Source: UBA7672 sp965279085 (GTDB taxonomy: Bacteria; Pseudomonadota; Alphaproteobacteria; Caulobacterales; Hyphomonadaceae). Taken from it: a DNA stretch of 64,000 nucleotides. This document shows, piece after piece, positions 1 through 8,589 of the stretch; positions within the stretch are counted from its first letter, which is position 1, and each line of letters opens with the position of its first letter. The notes beneath the pieces were generated by a model. That model worked only from the letters and a program-made list of their open reading frames with translations. It searched no databases and was not told the origin of the DNA. Location: assembly GCA_965279085.1 (NCBI GenBank), contig OZ257149.1, positions 3,162,001-3,226,000 of the forward strand, given 5' to 3'. A program made the translations under genes and the position numbers.

Positions 1-333
1 GTCGTCGATCCCAAGGCCGGCTATGTCTGGGACGCCACGCGCCAGGATCCGGGCACGGATGGATGGGGTCACTATCCGCGCTCCGGCCGCGCCGCGGTCT
101 ACACCTATCCGGGCTGCAAGGACGGCCGCGTCGTCGCTGACGTGGTGCGTCTTCAGAAAGGCCACACTGAAGGCCTCGAGCCCAACGTGACGGACAAGCT
201 GATCCAGCTCGCCACCTCGGCGAAGGGCGGCAAGATCAAGTCTGGCGCGTGGACGCCGCCTCCACCTCCGCCAGCGCCCACGGGGCTCGGCGGTCCTCCG
301 TCGGCGGCGCCTACGACACCGCGTCCGAACTGA
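1..333 (+). CDS. C-terminal part of an unrecognised protein (5' end outside window)
   Basis: Frame 1 is open from the first base to a TGA at 331-333, giving about 110 residues of a protein that begins upstream of the window. The visible part contains WDATRQDPGTDGWGHYPRSG, a single cysteine in YPGCKDG, a short amphipathic stretch, and ends in a proline/alanine-rich tail (PPPPPPAPTG). I do not recognise the family from this fragment. A perfect GC-rich hairpin 23 bases after the stop looks like its terminator, which supports this being a real transcribed gene. No function is proposed. Confidence 0.6.
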   Translation, partial: VVDPKAGYVWDATRQDPGTDGWGHYPRSGRAAVYTYPGCKDGRVVADVVRLQKGHTEGLEPNVTDKLIQLATSAKGGKIKSGAWTPPPPPPAPTGLGGPPSAAPTTPRPN

Positions 334-355
334 CGCAACACGCGCTCCCGATCCT

Positions 356-390
356 CCGGCGGCAGGGCAACCTGCCGCCGGTCCTGTTTC
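356..390 (+). terminator. Intrinsic terminator after the first (partial) gene
   Basis: A perfect 11-bp stem CCGGCGGCAGG / CCTGCCGCCGG (356-366 with 371-381) closes a GCAA tetraloop and is followed by TCCTGTTTCC. The T-run is short, but stem, GNRA loop and position after a stop codon fit an intrinsic terminator. Confidence 0.7.
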
Positions 391-445
391 CGGGCTTTCA
401 GCGCGGCCCCACAATCGCTAGATCAGGGGAGACAGGGAGACTGCC

Positions 446-841
446 ATGCCGAGATTCACCAGCGGCCTTGCCGCGATCGCTCTTCTTCTCTCCGCCTGCG
501 GGGCGAACGACGCCGAACTCGACGGCGACCTCGAAGTCAACGGCATGGACCCGGTGTTCTGGGGCGTCCAGGTCAAGCGCGCCGACAACATGACGACCAT
601 CACCGTCACCGGCTCGCGCGATGTCACCGGCGAACTGCCCGTGAAATCGAAGGGCGAGAAGGATGCGGTTCTCCTCACCACGAAGACCCCGGAAGGCGAC
701 TTCGTGATGACTGTCCTACGCGGCGACTGCAAGGACGGCCTCGGCGAGCGCGAATACCATTGGTCGGTGTCGGCCGACTGGCAGGGCGAGACCCTCAAGG
801 GCTGCATCGCCCCGGCGGCGCCGAAAGCACCCGCCGGCTGA
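446..841 (+). CDS. Small lipoprotein of the COG3650-like 'PxFW' family
   Basis: A 131-residue precursor with a short hydrophobic signal and lipobox LLLSAC (Cys18), so a predicted lipoprotein. The mature part has GMDPVFWGVQV near the N-terminus, a C-x-D-G segment (GDCKDGLGER) and a C-terminal LKGCIAPA. The same layout (GTEPFWSVEI ... ECSDGMSDR ... LKGCAAS) occurs in the lipoprotein at 14673-15092, so the two are paralogues. This resembles the uncharacterised COG3650 family, whose biochemical role I do not know. The start is supported by a GGGAG motif a few bases upstream. It is followed within 70 bp by another small lipoprotein on the same strand. Confidence 0.8.
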   Translation: MPRFTSGLAAIALLLSACGANDAELDGDLEVNGMDPVFWGVQVKRADNMTTITVTGSRDVTGELPVKSKGEKDAVLLTTKTPEGDFVMTVLRGDCKDGLGEREYHWSVSADWQGETLKGCIAPAAPKAPAG

Positions 842-909
842 CTTGCGTCGGCCCGCCTGGAGGAGCAGGGTCAGCTCCCGAGACGGGGATCTCACGCAAG
901 GGGACTTTC

Positions 910-1098
910 ATGCGTATCGCCATGTTTGGACTTATCGCCGCCACGGCGGCGATCTGCACGGCCTGCTCGCCGGCTGTCGGCTCGAAAGAGTGGTGCGATA
1001 ATCTCGAGAAGAATCCGCCCCAGGATTTCAGCCAGGTCACGCCCGAAATGGCGAAGGGCCTGCAGCAGTGCGTGATGAACGCCGTCAACGGGATGTAG
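910..1098 (+). CDS. Very small lipoprotein, DUF3012-like
   Basis: Encodes 62 residues: a signal peptide with lipobox CTAC and a mature part of about 43 residues starting CSPAVGSKEWCDNLEKNPP and ending QQCVMNAVNGM. The pattern C-S-P-x-V-G-S-x-x-W-C plus a later cysteine matches what I remember of the DUF3012 family of tiny lipoproteins; function unknown. The frame is open further upstream, but the Met before the lipoprotein signal, preceded by an AAGGGGA-type ribosome site, is the convincing start. It lies 69 bp after the preceding lipoprotein and could be co-transcribed with it. It ends 18 bp from the convergent recombinase gene. Confidence 0.75.
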   Translation: MRIAMFGLIAATAAICTACSPAVGSKEWCDNLEKNPPQDFSQVTPEMAKGLQQCVMNAVNGM

Positions 1099-1116
1099 TC
1101 AGGTCACCGGCCTGAC

Positions 1117-2046
1117 TCACGCCCGCGGGTGCGCCTCGGCATGCACCTTCATCAACCGCGCCGCATCGACGCCGGTGTAGATCTGTGTCGTCGACAGGCT
1201 GGCGTGCCCCAGCAGCGCTTGAATGGAGCGCAGGTCGCCGCCATTTGCGAGCAGATGCGTCGCGAATGAGTGGCGCAGCGCATGCGGCGTTGCTGTCTCC
1301 GGCAGCCCAAGGCGGTGGCGCAGCTTCTCCATCAGCCGCTGCACCATCCGCGGATTCAGCGGCCCACCCTTCTCGCCCCGGAACAGCGGTTCTTCCGGCG
1401 CAGCAGGATAGGGACACTGCTTCTTGTATTCGTTCACCGCCTCGCGCACCGCGCGGATCAGCGGCACGATGCGCACCTTGCGGCCTTTGCCGTAGACACG
1501 CAGCTGCTCCGGCGCGGGCGCATCGCGCCCGGTGAGCGACAGCGCCTCCGACAGACGAAGCCCTGCGCCATAGAGCAGCGAGAGTATCGCAGCGTCACGC
1601 GCCAGCACCCATTCGGGAACATCCTCGCCATCGCCTTCACCGGCGATCTCGATCGCCTCTGATGCCAGCTTCTCCGGCAGCGGACGGGGCAGGCGATGCC
1701 GCCGCCGCGGGCTTTCGAACATCATCGCCTTGGCGTTGGCGGCGTCCAACCGGCGGTCGAGAAACTTGAAGAAGGCGCGCAGGCTCGAAGCAGCACGCGC
1801 ACGCGAGGACGCCGCCAGATTGTCCTGCGTCTGCCGCCGCGCCAGCCACGCGACCACGTCATGACGCGACAGGCGCTTCAGGTCCGACACATGCGGCTCG
1901 CCGCCGAGATGCTCAAACAGGAAGCCGATGAAGTTGCCGATGTCGCGCTGATAGGCCTCGATCGTCTTTTCAGACGCGCGGCGCTCGGTCTCCAGCCAGA
2001 CCGTGAACTCCTGCAATGCTTCGCGTGCGGTATGTGCCGTGGCCAT
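1117..2046 (-). CDS. xerC: Tyrosine recombinase XerC/XerD type
   Basis: A 309-residue site-specific tyrosine recombinase that would resolve chromosome dimers at dif during division. An N-terminal SAM-like core-binding domain (about residues 8-100, with TIEAYQRDIGNFI) precedes the catalytic domain. The catalytic residues are visible: Arg164 in GAGLRLSEAL, Lys187 in YGKGRK, His255 and Arg258 in HALRHSFATHL, His281 in LLGHASLS and Tyr290 in TQIYTG. Length is normal for XerC/XerD (about 300). The ATG at 2046 is used; a GTG three codons upstream (2055) is possible. XerC and XerD are hard to separate by eye; nearby priA, a common alphaproteobacterial neighbour, favours XerC. Transcribed divergently from the lipoprotein at 2173. 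Confidence 0.9.
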   Translation of the reverse strand: MATAHTAREALQEFTVWLETERRASEKTIEAYQRDIGNFIGFLFEHLGGEPHVSDLKRLSRHDVVAWLARRQTQDNLAASSRARAASSLRAFFKFLDRRLDAANAKAMMFESPRRRHRLPRPLPEKLASEAIEIAGEGDGEDVPEWVLARDAAILSLLYGAGLRLSEALSLTGRDAPAPEQLRVYGKGRKVRIVPLIRAVREAVNEYKKQCPYPAAPEEPLFRGEKGGPLNPRMVQRLMEKLRHRLGLPETATPHALRHSFATHLLANGGDLRSIQALLGHASLSTTQIYTGVDAARLMKVHAEAHPRA

Positions 2047-2172
2047 GCGCGGCACGATGGCGGCTGGGCGTTAAGGCCGTGTTTCCTGCCTGCGAAACCG
2101 GCACAAAACCGCAAGGGAACGCTTTTGCCTCTGCTCCGTTGATTGTCGGGCACAAACGTCGGGATCGGACAC

Positions 2173-2655
2173 ATGAAACCTTCCTCCAGTCAGGGCTGGG
2201 CCATAGGCGCCATTGCATTGGCCGTGCTGGTCGCGTGCAGCCCGTCCACGCCGCCGCCCACGCCTGGCGAACCGGCCCAGCCAACGCCGCAGCCGCCTGT
2301 CCTGTCGAGCGGCGCTCCAGATATCGGCCTGCCACCGGCCTCGATCGCGCCGGGCTTTGCCGATACATGGGCAGCAGCAGAAGCCGACTGTGCGACCCCC
2401 GCGAAGACGGTGCGCCTGGCGGCCGATGCATTCACGCTCATGGAAGGCGAGGGCAGTTGCCAGGTGAAGTCGATCTCGGAGGAACATCCCACCGGCCGCT
2501 CGATGAACTACACGGTCATTGCCGACTGCGTCAGCGCCGCCCGCACCGGCGAAGACACGTTCCGCTTCAACTTCGGCGCCTCCGACACGGCGATGCAATT
2601 CCAGCAGAATGCGCGCGAACCCGTGCGCCTGACGCGCTGCCCGCGCGTGGAATAG
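2173..2655 (+). CDS. Predicted lipoprotein of unknown function
   Basis: A 160-residue precursor with signal sequence and lipobox LVAC, followed by a proline-rich spacer (STPPPTPGEPAQPTPQPP) typical of lipoproteins that span away from the membrane. The C-terminal 90 residues form a small domain with four cysteines (ADCATP, GSCQVK, ADCVSA, TRCPRV), plausibly two disulfides in the periplasm. No family recognised. The ATG at 2173 is chosen because it sits directly before the signal peptide; an in-frame upstream ATG at 2143 would add ten non-signal residues. It is divergent from xerC and 62 bp before priA. Confidence 0.75.
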   Translation: MKPSSSQGWAIGAIALAVLVACSPSTPPPTPGEPAQPTPQPPVLSSGAPDIGLPPASIAPGFADTWAAAEADCATPAKTVRLAADAFTLMEGEGSCQVKSISEEHPTGRSMNYTVIADCVSAARTGEDTFRFNFGASDTAMQFQQNAREPVRLTRCPRVE

Positions 2656-2717
2656 CCGCGAATTCAGCAGCCTAGCGTCGGTTGAATCCGGGCGCTCGCC
2701 CGGCCATTGTGCCGGCC

Positions 2718-4889
2718 ATGCCGTCCCAACCCCGAATCGTCTCGGTGCTGCTGCCGCAGCCCCTGCCGGAGCCTTTCGACTACGAACTGCCCGAAGGCGC
2801 CCAGGCGCAGATCGGCAGCTTCGTCGTCGTGCCGCTCGGCGCGCGCGAAATGATCGGCGTGGTCTGGGGCGAGCGCACGACGTCGACCAATCGCAAGCTG
2901 AAATCCATCCTCGAAGTCATCGGCGCGGCGCCTCCGCTTCCGGCCAATACCCGTACCTTCGTCGAGCGTGCGTCGAAATACATCTGCGCTCCCATGGGCA
3001 ACGTCCTCGGCATGACCATGCGTTCGCGCGAAGCGCTTGATGCGCCTCCGGTCGAACTGCTGGTCGTCGCCTCGGGTCAAACCCCTGAACGCATGACGCC
3101 CGCCCGCGAGAAGGTGCTCGCCGAAGCCGGCCTGCCGCTCTCGGGCGCTGATCTCGCACGCGCGGCCGGCGTCTCCTCCGGTGTGGTGAAAGCCCTGCTC
3201 GATGCCGGCGCGCTGAAGCATGTCGAACGCTCGCTCGATCCACCATTCCCGCTGCCCGATCCGGAACGGCCGACGAAAGGCCTGACGGACGAGCAGAAGG
3301 AGGCCGCAGCCTACCTCCGCAAGATGGTGAGCGAAGGCGTCTATCGCACCGCGCTGCTCGATGGCGTCACCGGCTCGGGCAAGACTGAAGTCTATTTCGA
3401 AGCCATCGCCGAAGCCCTGCGCCAGGATCCGGAAGCGCAGGTGCTTGTCCTGCTGCCCGAGATCGCGCTGACGCAGGCCGTCACATCCCGCTTCGAGGAG
3501 CGCTTCGGCGTCGTGCCTGCCGAATGGCATTCCGCCGCCGGCTCCGCTGCCCGCCGCCGCGTCTGGCGCGAGGTCGCAGCCGGCCGCGCGCGCATCGTCG
3601 TCGGCGCCCGCTCGGCGCTGTTCCTGCCTTATCGCAAGCTGAAGCTGATCGTGGTCGATGAAGAACACGACCAGTCCTACAAGCAGGACGAGGGCGTCAT
3701 CTATCACGCACGCGACCTCGCCGTGATGCGCGCCTCGATCGAGAAGTGCGCAATCGTGCTTGCCTCCGCCACGCCATCGCTGGAGACGCTGTCGAACGCC
3801 CAGCAGGGCAAGTACGCCCACCTGAAGCTCAGCGCCCGCCCCGGCGTTGCGCGCCTGCCATCGATCACACTGGCGGACCTCAAGGACAACCCGCCCGAAC
3901 CCAATCGCTGGATCGGCCCCGAACTCGCCTCCGCCATCGATCAGACGCTCGCGGCCAAGGAACAGGCGCTCCTGTTCCTCAACCGCCGTGGCTATGCGCC
4001 GCTGGTGCTCTGCCGCGCGTGCGGTGAACGCCTCAAGGCGCCGGACACCGACAGCTGGCTGGTGGAACACCGCTACACTGGTCGGCTCGTCTGCCACCTC
4101 ACCGGCTTCACGATGGAAAAGCCGCTGGCCTGCCCCCACTGCGGCGCGAGGGGATCGCTCACCGGCGTCGGCCCCGGCGTCGAGCGTCTGGCGGAGGAAG
4201 TCCACACCCGTTTCCGAGGCGCACGCGTCGAGGTGCTGTCATCCGACACCGTCAATTCCCCCGACGATCTGCGGGATCTGATCGCCCGCATGGAAGGCGG
4301 CGCCATCGACATCCTCATCGGCACGCAGATCGTCGCCAAGGGCCACAACTTCCCGACGCTGACCCTGGTCGGCGTGGTCGACGCCGACGCCGGCCTGCGC
4401 GGCGGAGACCTGCGCGCGGGCGAGCGCACATTCCAGCTGCTGCTTCAGGTCGCTGGCAGGGCAGGCCGCGCCGACAAGCCCGGCCGCGCCATCATCCAGA
4501 CCTACGCGCCTGACAGCCCCGCCATCTCGCTGCTCGCCGCAGGTGATCGCGACGCTTTCATCGCGCACGAGATGGAATCGCGGAAACTCGTCGGCCTGCC
4601 GCCCTATGGCCGCCTCGGCGCGATCATCCTCTCGGCGCCGACGGCAGAGCAGGCCAACGAATCCGCCGCAGCGCTGAGCGCCGCGCAGCCCAACGCGACC
4701 GGCGTCGAAGTGTGGGGCCCCGCGCCCGCGCCGATCACCATCCTGCGCGGCCGGCATCGCCGCCGCTTCCTCATCCGCTCGGATCGCAATGTCGATCTCT
4801 CGGCCTTCCTCTCCGCCTGGAAAGAGCGCGTGAAACTCCCCAACGCCGTCCGCGTCGCGCTCGACATCGAGCCCTATAGCTTCATGTAA
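2718..4889 (+). CDS. priA: Primosomal protein N', replication restart helicase PriA
   Basis: A 723-residue superfamily 2 3'-5' helicase that reloads the replisome at stalled or repaired forks. N-terminal 3'-BD/winged-helix region (1-200), then DEAD-type motor with Walker A GVTGSGKTE, Walker B DEEHD and motif VGARSALF; C-terminal helicase motifs include GTQIVAKGHNFPTL and LLLQVAGRAGRADK. Family members usually carry eight zinc-binding cysteines; here CRAC and CPHC are kept, but the inner set reads APDT and CHLTG, so three cysteines are missing. I believe this reduced zinc region is usual in alphaproteobacterial PriA rather than damage. Start: the second in-frame Met, directly before the conserved PRIVSVLLP; the upstream Met adds twelve unlikely residues. 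Confidence 0.96.
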   Translation: MPSQPRIVSVLLPQPLPEPFDYELPEGAQAQIGSFVVVPLGAREMIGVVWGERTTSTNRKLKSILEVIGAAPPLPANTRTFVERASKYICAPMGNVLGMTMRSREALDAPPVELLVVASGQTPERMTPAREKVLAEAGLPLSGADLARAAGVSSGVVKALLDAGALKHVERSLDPPFPLPDPERPTKGLTDEQKEAAAYLRKMVSEGVYRTALLDGVTGSGKTEVYFEAIAEALRQDPEAQVLVLLPEIALTQAVTSRFEERFGVVPAEWHSAAGSAARRRVWREVAAGRARIVVGARSALFLPYRKLKLIVVDEEHDQSYKQDEGVIYHARDLAVMRASIEKCAIVLASATPSLETLSNAQQGKYAHLKLSARPGVARLPSITLADLKDNPPEPNRWIGPELASAIDQTLAAKEQALLFLNRRGYAPLVLCRACGERLKAPDTDSWLVEHRYTGRLVCHLTGFTMEKPLACPHCGARGSLTGVGPGVERLAEEVHTRFRGARVEVLSSDTVNSPDDLRDLIARMEGGAIDILIGTQIVAKGHNFPTLTLVGVVDADAGLRGGDLRAGERTFQLLLQVAGRAGRADKPGRAIIQTYAPDSPAISLLAAGDRDAFIAHEMESRKLVGLPPYGRLGAIILSAPTAEQANESAAALSAAQPNATGVEVWGPAPAPITILRGRHRRRFLIRSDRNVDLSAFLSAWKERVKLPNAVRVALDIEPYSFM

Positions 4890-4923
4890 AAACAAAAGCG
4901 CAGGCTGCGGGAGCAGCCTGCGC
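4888..4923 (-). terminator. Intrinsic terminator for the minus-strand gene at 5009-5914
   Basis: A perfect 11-bp stem (4898-4908 with 4913-4923, arms GCGCAGGCTGC/GCAGCCTGCGC) has a 4-nt loop. Read on the minus strand it is followed by TTTTGTTTTT (complement of 4888-4897). The T-tract lies only on the minus side, so it serves the secreted-protein gene rather than priA. Confidence 0.85.
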
Positions 4924-5008
4924 GAGAGTTCTGAGTGGTCCGCCGCCTTCTCGGTGCGGCTTTGAGCTCCGGGGGGATTGAGCGACCACCCTGTTCCGTC
5001 GTGTTGCG

Positions 5009-5914
5009 TTACTTAACCCTCACGCCGTTCATCATCGCGAGCTGGAACACGCCGATGTCGCCCGGGCCGATGCGGTCATAGGCCGCCTGCAGTTCGGCGC
5101 GGATCGGCTCCAGCGCGGCGTTGGCCGAGCCTTCAGCCTTGAACGCGCCGTCCCAGTTGTTCGCGGCGATCAGCGGATCGACTTTCGCGAGGAAGGACTT
5201 GCCGGTCGCATGGACCTTGCCGCAAGCCGTCTTGATCGCCGCTTCGACCGCGCCCTTGTCGAACGAGGTACGCACTTTCGAGAAGTCGAACTTGTAGCGG
5301 CCGTCCTTCGGCATGTAGGCCTCGCCAGCGACGGTCACACGGGCCTCGATGTTGTTGGCGCCGAGGGCGGAGTCCATCATGAACTGGCCGACCTCATAGC
5401 GCCAGCCGGAGCCATAGCGCGCATAGACCCCGCTGGCCGGGCAGTAGGCCGCCACCTTCGCGTTCACGAGATTGTCGAACTCCACCTGTGCAGCGTGGTG
5501 CTTGCGCATCACCGGCTCGAACTGCGCGCGCATGAAGGCGATGTCTTCCGGCGTCGATTCGCGCTCGACTTCCGCAATCTGCTTCGGCGCTTTCGCGGCC
5601 GCGGCTTTGTTCTCGCCCATCTTGGTGATCATCATCGCGATCTGGGCCTCGTTGAAATTGGCGAATGTCGTCGCCAGCTGTTGGCGCGCCATCGGGCGCA
5701 TCGCCGGTTCGACGTCCTGCAGCGCAAGCTCGATCGCCCGCTCCTGATCGGGGCGGAGTTTTGCGCCGGCCGATTGCGCCTCGCTCGTGGTCGGCGAGAG
5801 GAAGACAATGGCGACGCACGCGGCGGCCAGCGGATAGAGGAAGCGCATCTTCGGTTGGAGCGCCTTGTTCACCGCCTGCGTCGACGGCATCGGGAGTTTG
5901 GTCGGGGTCGTCAT
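5009..5914 (-). CDS. Secreted protein of unknown function
   Basis: Encodes 301 residues with an N-terminal signal peptide (MRFLYPLAAACVAIVFLSP then cleavage near SEAQ); a 22-residue polar leader precedes it, so the true start may be the internal Met near 5848. The mature protein is mostly helical, with a basic Ala/Lys segment (GENKAAAAKAPKQ), two cysteines (YCPASG and ACGKVH) and a C-terminus LAMMNGVRVK. I do not recognise a domain. It sits 88 bp downstream of a cytochrome c lipoprotein on the same strand and ends in a clear terminator, so the two may form an operon. No catalytic motif is visible. Confidence 0.75.
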   Translation of the reverse strand: MTTPTKLPMPSTQAVNKALQPKMRFLYPLAAACVAIVFLSPTTSEAQSAGAKLRPDQERAIELALQDVEPAMRPMARQQLATTFANFNEAQIAMMITKMGENKAAAAKAPKQIAEVERESTPEDIAFMRAQFEPVMRKHHAAQVEFDNLVNAKVAAYCPASGVYARYGSGWRYEVGQFMMDSALGANNIEARVTVAGEAYMPKDGRYKFDFSKVRTSFDKGAVEAAIKTACGKVHATGKSFLAKVDPLIAANNWDGAFKAEGSANAALEPIRAELQAAYDRIGPGDIGVFQLAMMNGVRVK

Positions 5915-6001
5915 CGGAAGTTTCTTTCTTCTCTTTTTGTTTTTTGTCAGCGCCGGGATTTTTCCCGTGTCGCCGGGGGAGGTCAGTCGAAGTCTACGCG
6001 G

Positions 6002-6580
6002 CTAGCTCTTCGTCGCCTCCGGCATTACGGGGACGAACGGGATGTGCGGACGGTCGGGCGCGACGCCGGGGGAGAGTGCGGCGGGAGTGGTCTCGCCCTT
6101 CGGTCCAAGCGACTTGATGTAGGCGTAGATCGCCTTCAGATCCTTGTCGCTCATCGCCTGCAGGCTCGGCCATGGCATCGGCGGGCGGCCCTGGCCGGCG
6201 CGCGACAGGTCGATGAACTGCTGCTCGTCCATGTTCTGGAGCGAGAGGCGGAGGTTCGCCGGATAGCTTACGCCCCACGGGCCCGAGAAGCCGACATCGC
6301 CGCCCTGCAGCCAGTCCTGTTCCGGCATCTGCTTGCCGGTTATCATCAGCTGCTCGACATAGCCTGGCGTGTGGCAGTCATTGCAGCCGCCGATCTTCAC
6401 GAGGTAGCGACCGGCGTCGACCGCGTCTTTCGCTTCGACGTGCTCGGCGGGCGTGTTCATGGAAATCGCTTCGGCCGGCGCCGCATCGGCTGGCTTGCTG
6501 CATCCGCCCTGCAGGGCGAGCAGCCCAGCGATGACGGCGAATGCGCCGTGCGCGATGATGTTCTGATTGTGCGTGGTCAT
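6002..6580 (-). CDS. Membrane-anchored monoheme cytochrome c
   Basis: A 192-residue lipoprotein cytochrome c. The signal region ends in LALQGGC, the probable lipidated cysteine. One heme attachment site CNDCH follows YLVKIGG, and PPMPWPSLQAMSDKDLKAIYAYIKSL contains a Met that may be the distal ligand and the typical C-terminal helix of class I cytochromes. It should shuttle electrons on the periplasmic side of the inner membrane; its partner is unknown. Similar small c-type cytochromes often accompany dehydrogenases, but none is adjacent. A strong AAGGAAG ribosome site precedes the ATG. Likely first gene of an operon with the downstream secreted protein. Confidence 0.88.
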   Translation of the reverse strand: MTTHNQNIIAHGAFAVIAGLLALQGGCSKPADAAPAEAISMNTPAEHVEAKDAVDAGRYLVKIGGCNDCHTPGYVEQLMITGKQMPEQDWLQGGDVGFSGPWGVSYPANLRLSLQNMDEQQFIDLSRAGQGRPPMPWPSLQAMSDKDLKAIYAYIKSLGPKGETTPAALSPGVAPDRPHIPFVPVMPEATKS

Positions 6581-6742
6581 GGTGCTTCCTTTCGCCGGCG
6601 TGGATCGCCGGTCGCTTGCTTGTTTGGCGTTGCTCGTATCTCAGACTTTGCCGGCCGTTGTTTTTGGGAGAGCCGGTCAAAAAGGTTCAGTTGTCCTGAA
6701 CTCGTCGTGTCATGTGTTTCCTAGTCCCCTTTTCTTGTCCCG

Positions 6743-7474
6743 TCAGGCTGTCGCCTTGTTCTGTGCTTCGACCGCGCTGCACCAGCCATAGAAGCCGGCG
6801 TGTACCTCGTCCCAGGTGACGAGGGATTTCATCGTGTTCATCCATCGCGTGACATTGGCGAACGGACGAAGATCGTAATTCACCAGCTCGCCCGCGGAGA
6901 CGATGCCCGAGCCGAAGAAGTCGGCGATCGTGATCTCGTTTCCACAGATGAAGGGCTTGTTCCCGATCCAGGCGTCCAGCGCCTTCAGCCGCTTCGCCGC
7001 GCGCGGCTCGTGCAGAGCAATGAACTGCTTCTGCGCCGGGCCCTGCAGGCGGTAGTGACCGAGGACGCGCGAGTAGACCACGCCATAGACGTAGTCGCGC
7101 ATCATGTAGGTGTTGAAGAAATCCATCGCCTCGTTCACGCGCGCCCGGGCTTTCAGCTCTTTGGGGTACGCGGGTGAGTCGGTGAGGTCGGCGAGATATT
7201 TCAGGATGGCCGAGCTCTCGGTGAGCACGAAGTCATCGTGCTCGAGCACGGGCACTGCCTGGTTGGCATTGAGGCGCGTGTACCAGTCGCTGCGGTTCTC
7301 GTCCGAGAACAGGTCGACCAGCTGGTAATCCAGCGGGATGCCGTTCTCTGAAGCGAAAAGGATGATGGGCCGGCAAGTGGTCGACGCGGGGTCGTAATGA
7401 AGCCGGAGAGAGCCACCCGGCGCCTTTCGAGGAGAGAGGGGGGAGATGTTCCTGGAAAGGGCCGGGGGAGTCAT
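6743..7474 (-). CDS. Glutathione S-transferase family protein
   Basis: A GST-fold protein of 243 residues from the chosen ATG at 7474. The N-terminal thioredoxin-like domain begins LRLHYDPASTTCRPIILFAS and includes NQAVPVLEHDDFVLTESSAILKYL, with the glutathione-binding cis-Pro (AVPVL) and ES-S motif; the C-terminal all-helical domain contains GNEITIADFFGSGI, the N-capping box. The substrate cannot be told, though it resembles theta-class bacterial GSTs. The frame is open to 7720, but the extra residues have no GST homology and would overlap the LysR gene; a start at 7546 is another option. Divergent from the LysR gene across a palindromic site, so probably its regulatory target. Confidence 0.88.
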   Translation of the reverse strand: MTPPALSRNISPLSPRKAPGGSLRLHYDPASTTCRPIILFASENGIPLDYQLVDLFSDENRSDWYTRLNANQAVPVLEHDDFVLTESSAILKYLADLTDSPAYPKELKARARVNEAMDFFNTYMMRDYVYGVVYSRVLGHYRLQGPAQKQFIALHEPRAAKRLKALDAWIGNKPFICGNEITIADFFGSGIVSAGELVNYDLRPFANVTRWMNTMKSLVTWDEVHAGFYGWCSAVEAQNKATA

Positions 7475-7597
7475 AAGGAGGGGCGCTCGTACGATTTGGC
7501 TTCGTCTTCTTGAGTAGTCTTTTGCTTCGGCGGTGTCTTTTGACATCTCGTCCGTGACCCTGAAGTACGGGTTGTCGCACTGCCCCACAATCCGAAG

Positions 7598-7619
7598 TAT
7601 TGCAGATCGTTCTGCAATA
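7598..7619. promoter_or_regulatory. Probable LysR operator between GST and lysR genes
   Basis: A perfect inverted repeat with 8-bp arms TATTGCAG / CTGCAATA separated by six bases lies just upstream of the LysR gene, in the gap between the divergent GST and LysR genes. It contains the T-N11-A pattern expected of LysR-type operators (family knowledge). Binding is inferred from position only. Confidence 0.6.
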
Positions 7620-7634
7620 ATGCATAAGCCAGCC

Positions 7635-8549
7635 ATGTTCGAATGGGGTGACCTGAGACACTTCCTCGCGGTGGCGCGCAGCGGTAGCACCTTGTCTGCG
7701 GCCAAGAATCTGGGCTGCAACCAGACTACGGTTGCCCGCAGAATTGCAGCCCTGGAAGAGGCGCTCGGCGAAAAGCTGTTCGAGAAGACCGCTGGTGGCT
7801 ACCGGATGACCGAGGTCGGTTCTGCGATGGTGCAGAACGCAGAGCGGGTCGAAACCGAAGTCGAGGCCTTCGGACGGATGGTCGCCCAGCGCAGCCGGAA
7901 ACTGCTCGGGATGATCCGGGTAACCACCAATGATGTGCTGGCCGACTGCCTGCTAACCCCCTGGCTGCGCGAATTCACCCAGCGTTTTCCGGTCGTGCAG
8001 GTCGAGACAATCATCACTGACCGAAGGCTCGACATCTCGCGCGGCGAAGCCGATATCGCGCTGCGAGCCAATACCTCGAAACAGGCGCCGCTGGGCGAGG
8101 GCGTCGTCGTTCGCCGTCTCGCGACGGGCAAATGGGGCGTCTACGCTTCCAAGACCTACGCAGAACAGAGCGGCGCGCCGGCCAATGCGGAAGAACTTGC
8201 GAAGCATCCAATCATCGCCGGCGCGGGCGAACTCGCGCGATTTGATCCGGCATTCATGAAGGAAGCCAAGGCGGCAGGCGCCGTGATCCGGCAGGCGTCG
8301 TCTTCCATCCTCAACATTGCAGGCGCGATCCGCTCCGGCCTCGGCGTCGGCGGCATTCCCTGCATGCTGGGAGAACTCGACCCCGAGCTGCAGCTCTGCT
8401 TCCTGTTCGACGAGGCGGACTACGATCTCCTGCTGATCACGCGGGAAGAGATGCGAAATCTTCCGCACGTTCGCGCGTTCAACGATTTCATCGCTTCGCG
8501 TACGTCGGCTCTCAGGCATATGATCGAGGGACGCGTACAGACCAGATAA
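7635..8549 (+). CDS. LysR family transcriptional regulator
   Basis: A 304-residue LysR-type regulator. The N-terminal winged helix-turn-helix covers residues 1-60 (WGDLRHFLAVARSGSTLSAA, then TTVARRIAALEEALGEKLFEKT), followed by the linker helix and a periplasmic-binding-like effector domain (about 90-295, starting GMIRVTTNDVLADCLLTPWL). The ATG at 7635 is chosen because the family usually begins within a few residues of the first helix; an ATG at 7620 adds five residues. It is divergent from the GST gene and followed after 40 bp by a VOC protein on the same strand, both candidate targets. The effector is unknown. Confidence 0.92.
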   Translation: MFEWGDLRHFLAVARSGSTLSAAKNLGCNQTTVARRIAALEEALGEKLFEKTAGGYRMTEVGSAMVQNAERVETEVEAFGRMVAQRSRKLLGMIRVTTNDVLADCLLTPWLREFTQRFPVVQVETIITDRRLDISRGEADIALRANTSKQAPLGEGVVVRRLATGKWGVYASKTYAEQSGAPANAEELAKHPIIAGAGELARFDPAFMKEAKAAGAVIRQASSSILNIAGAIRSGLGVGGIPCMLGELDPELQLCFLFDEADYDLLLITREEMRNLPHVRAFNDFIASRTSALRHMIEGRVQTR

Positions 8550-8589
8550 GACTGGCCAGACAAGACGGGCGAGACAAGGGAGAGGCGCG

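Noticed and set aside
3990..4180. PriA zinc region missing three cysteines, read as gene decay
   Set aside because: All helicase motifs are intact and the frame is full length; I believe this reduced zinc region is usual in alphaproteobacterial PriA.
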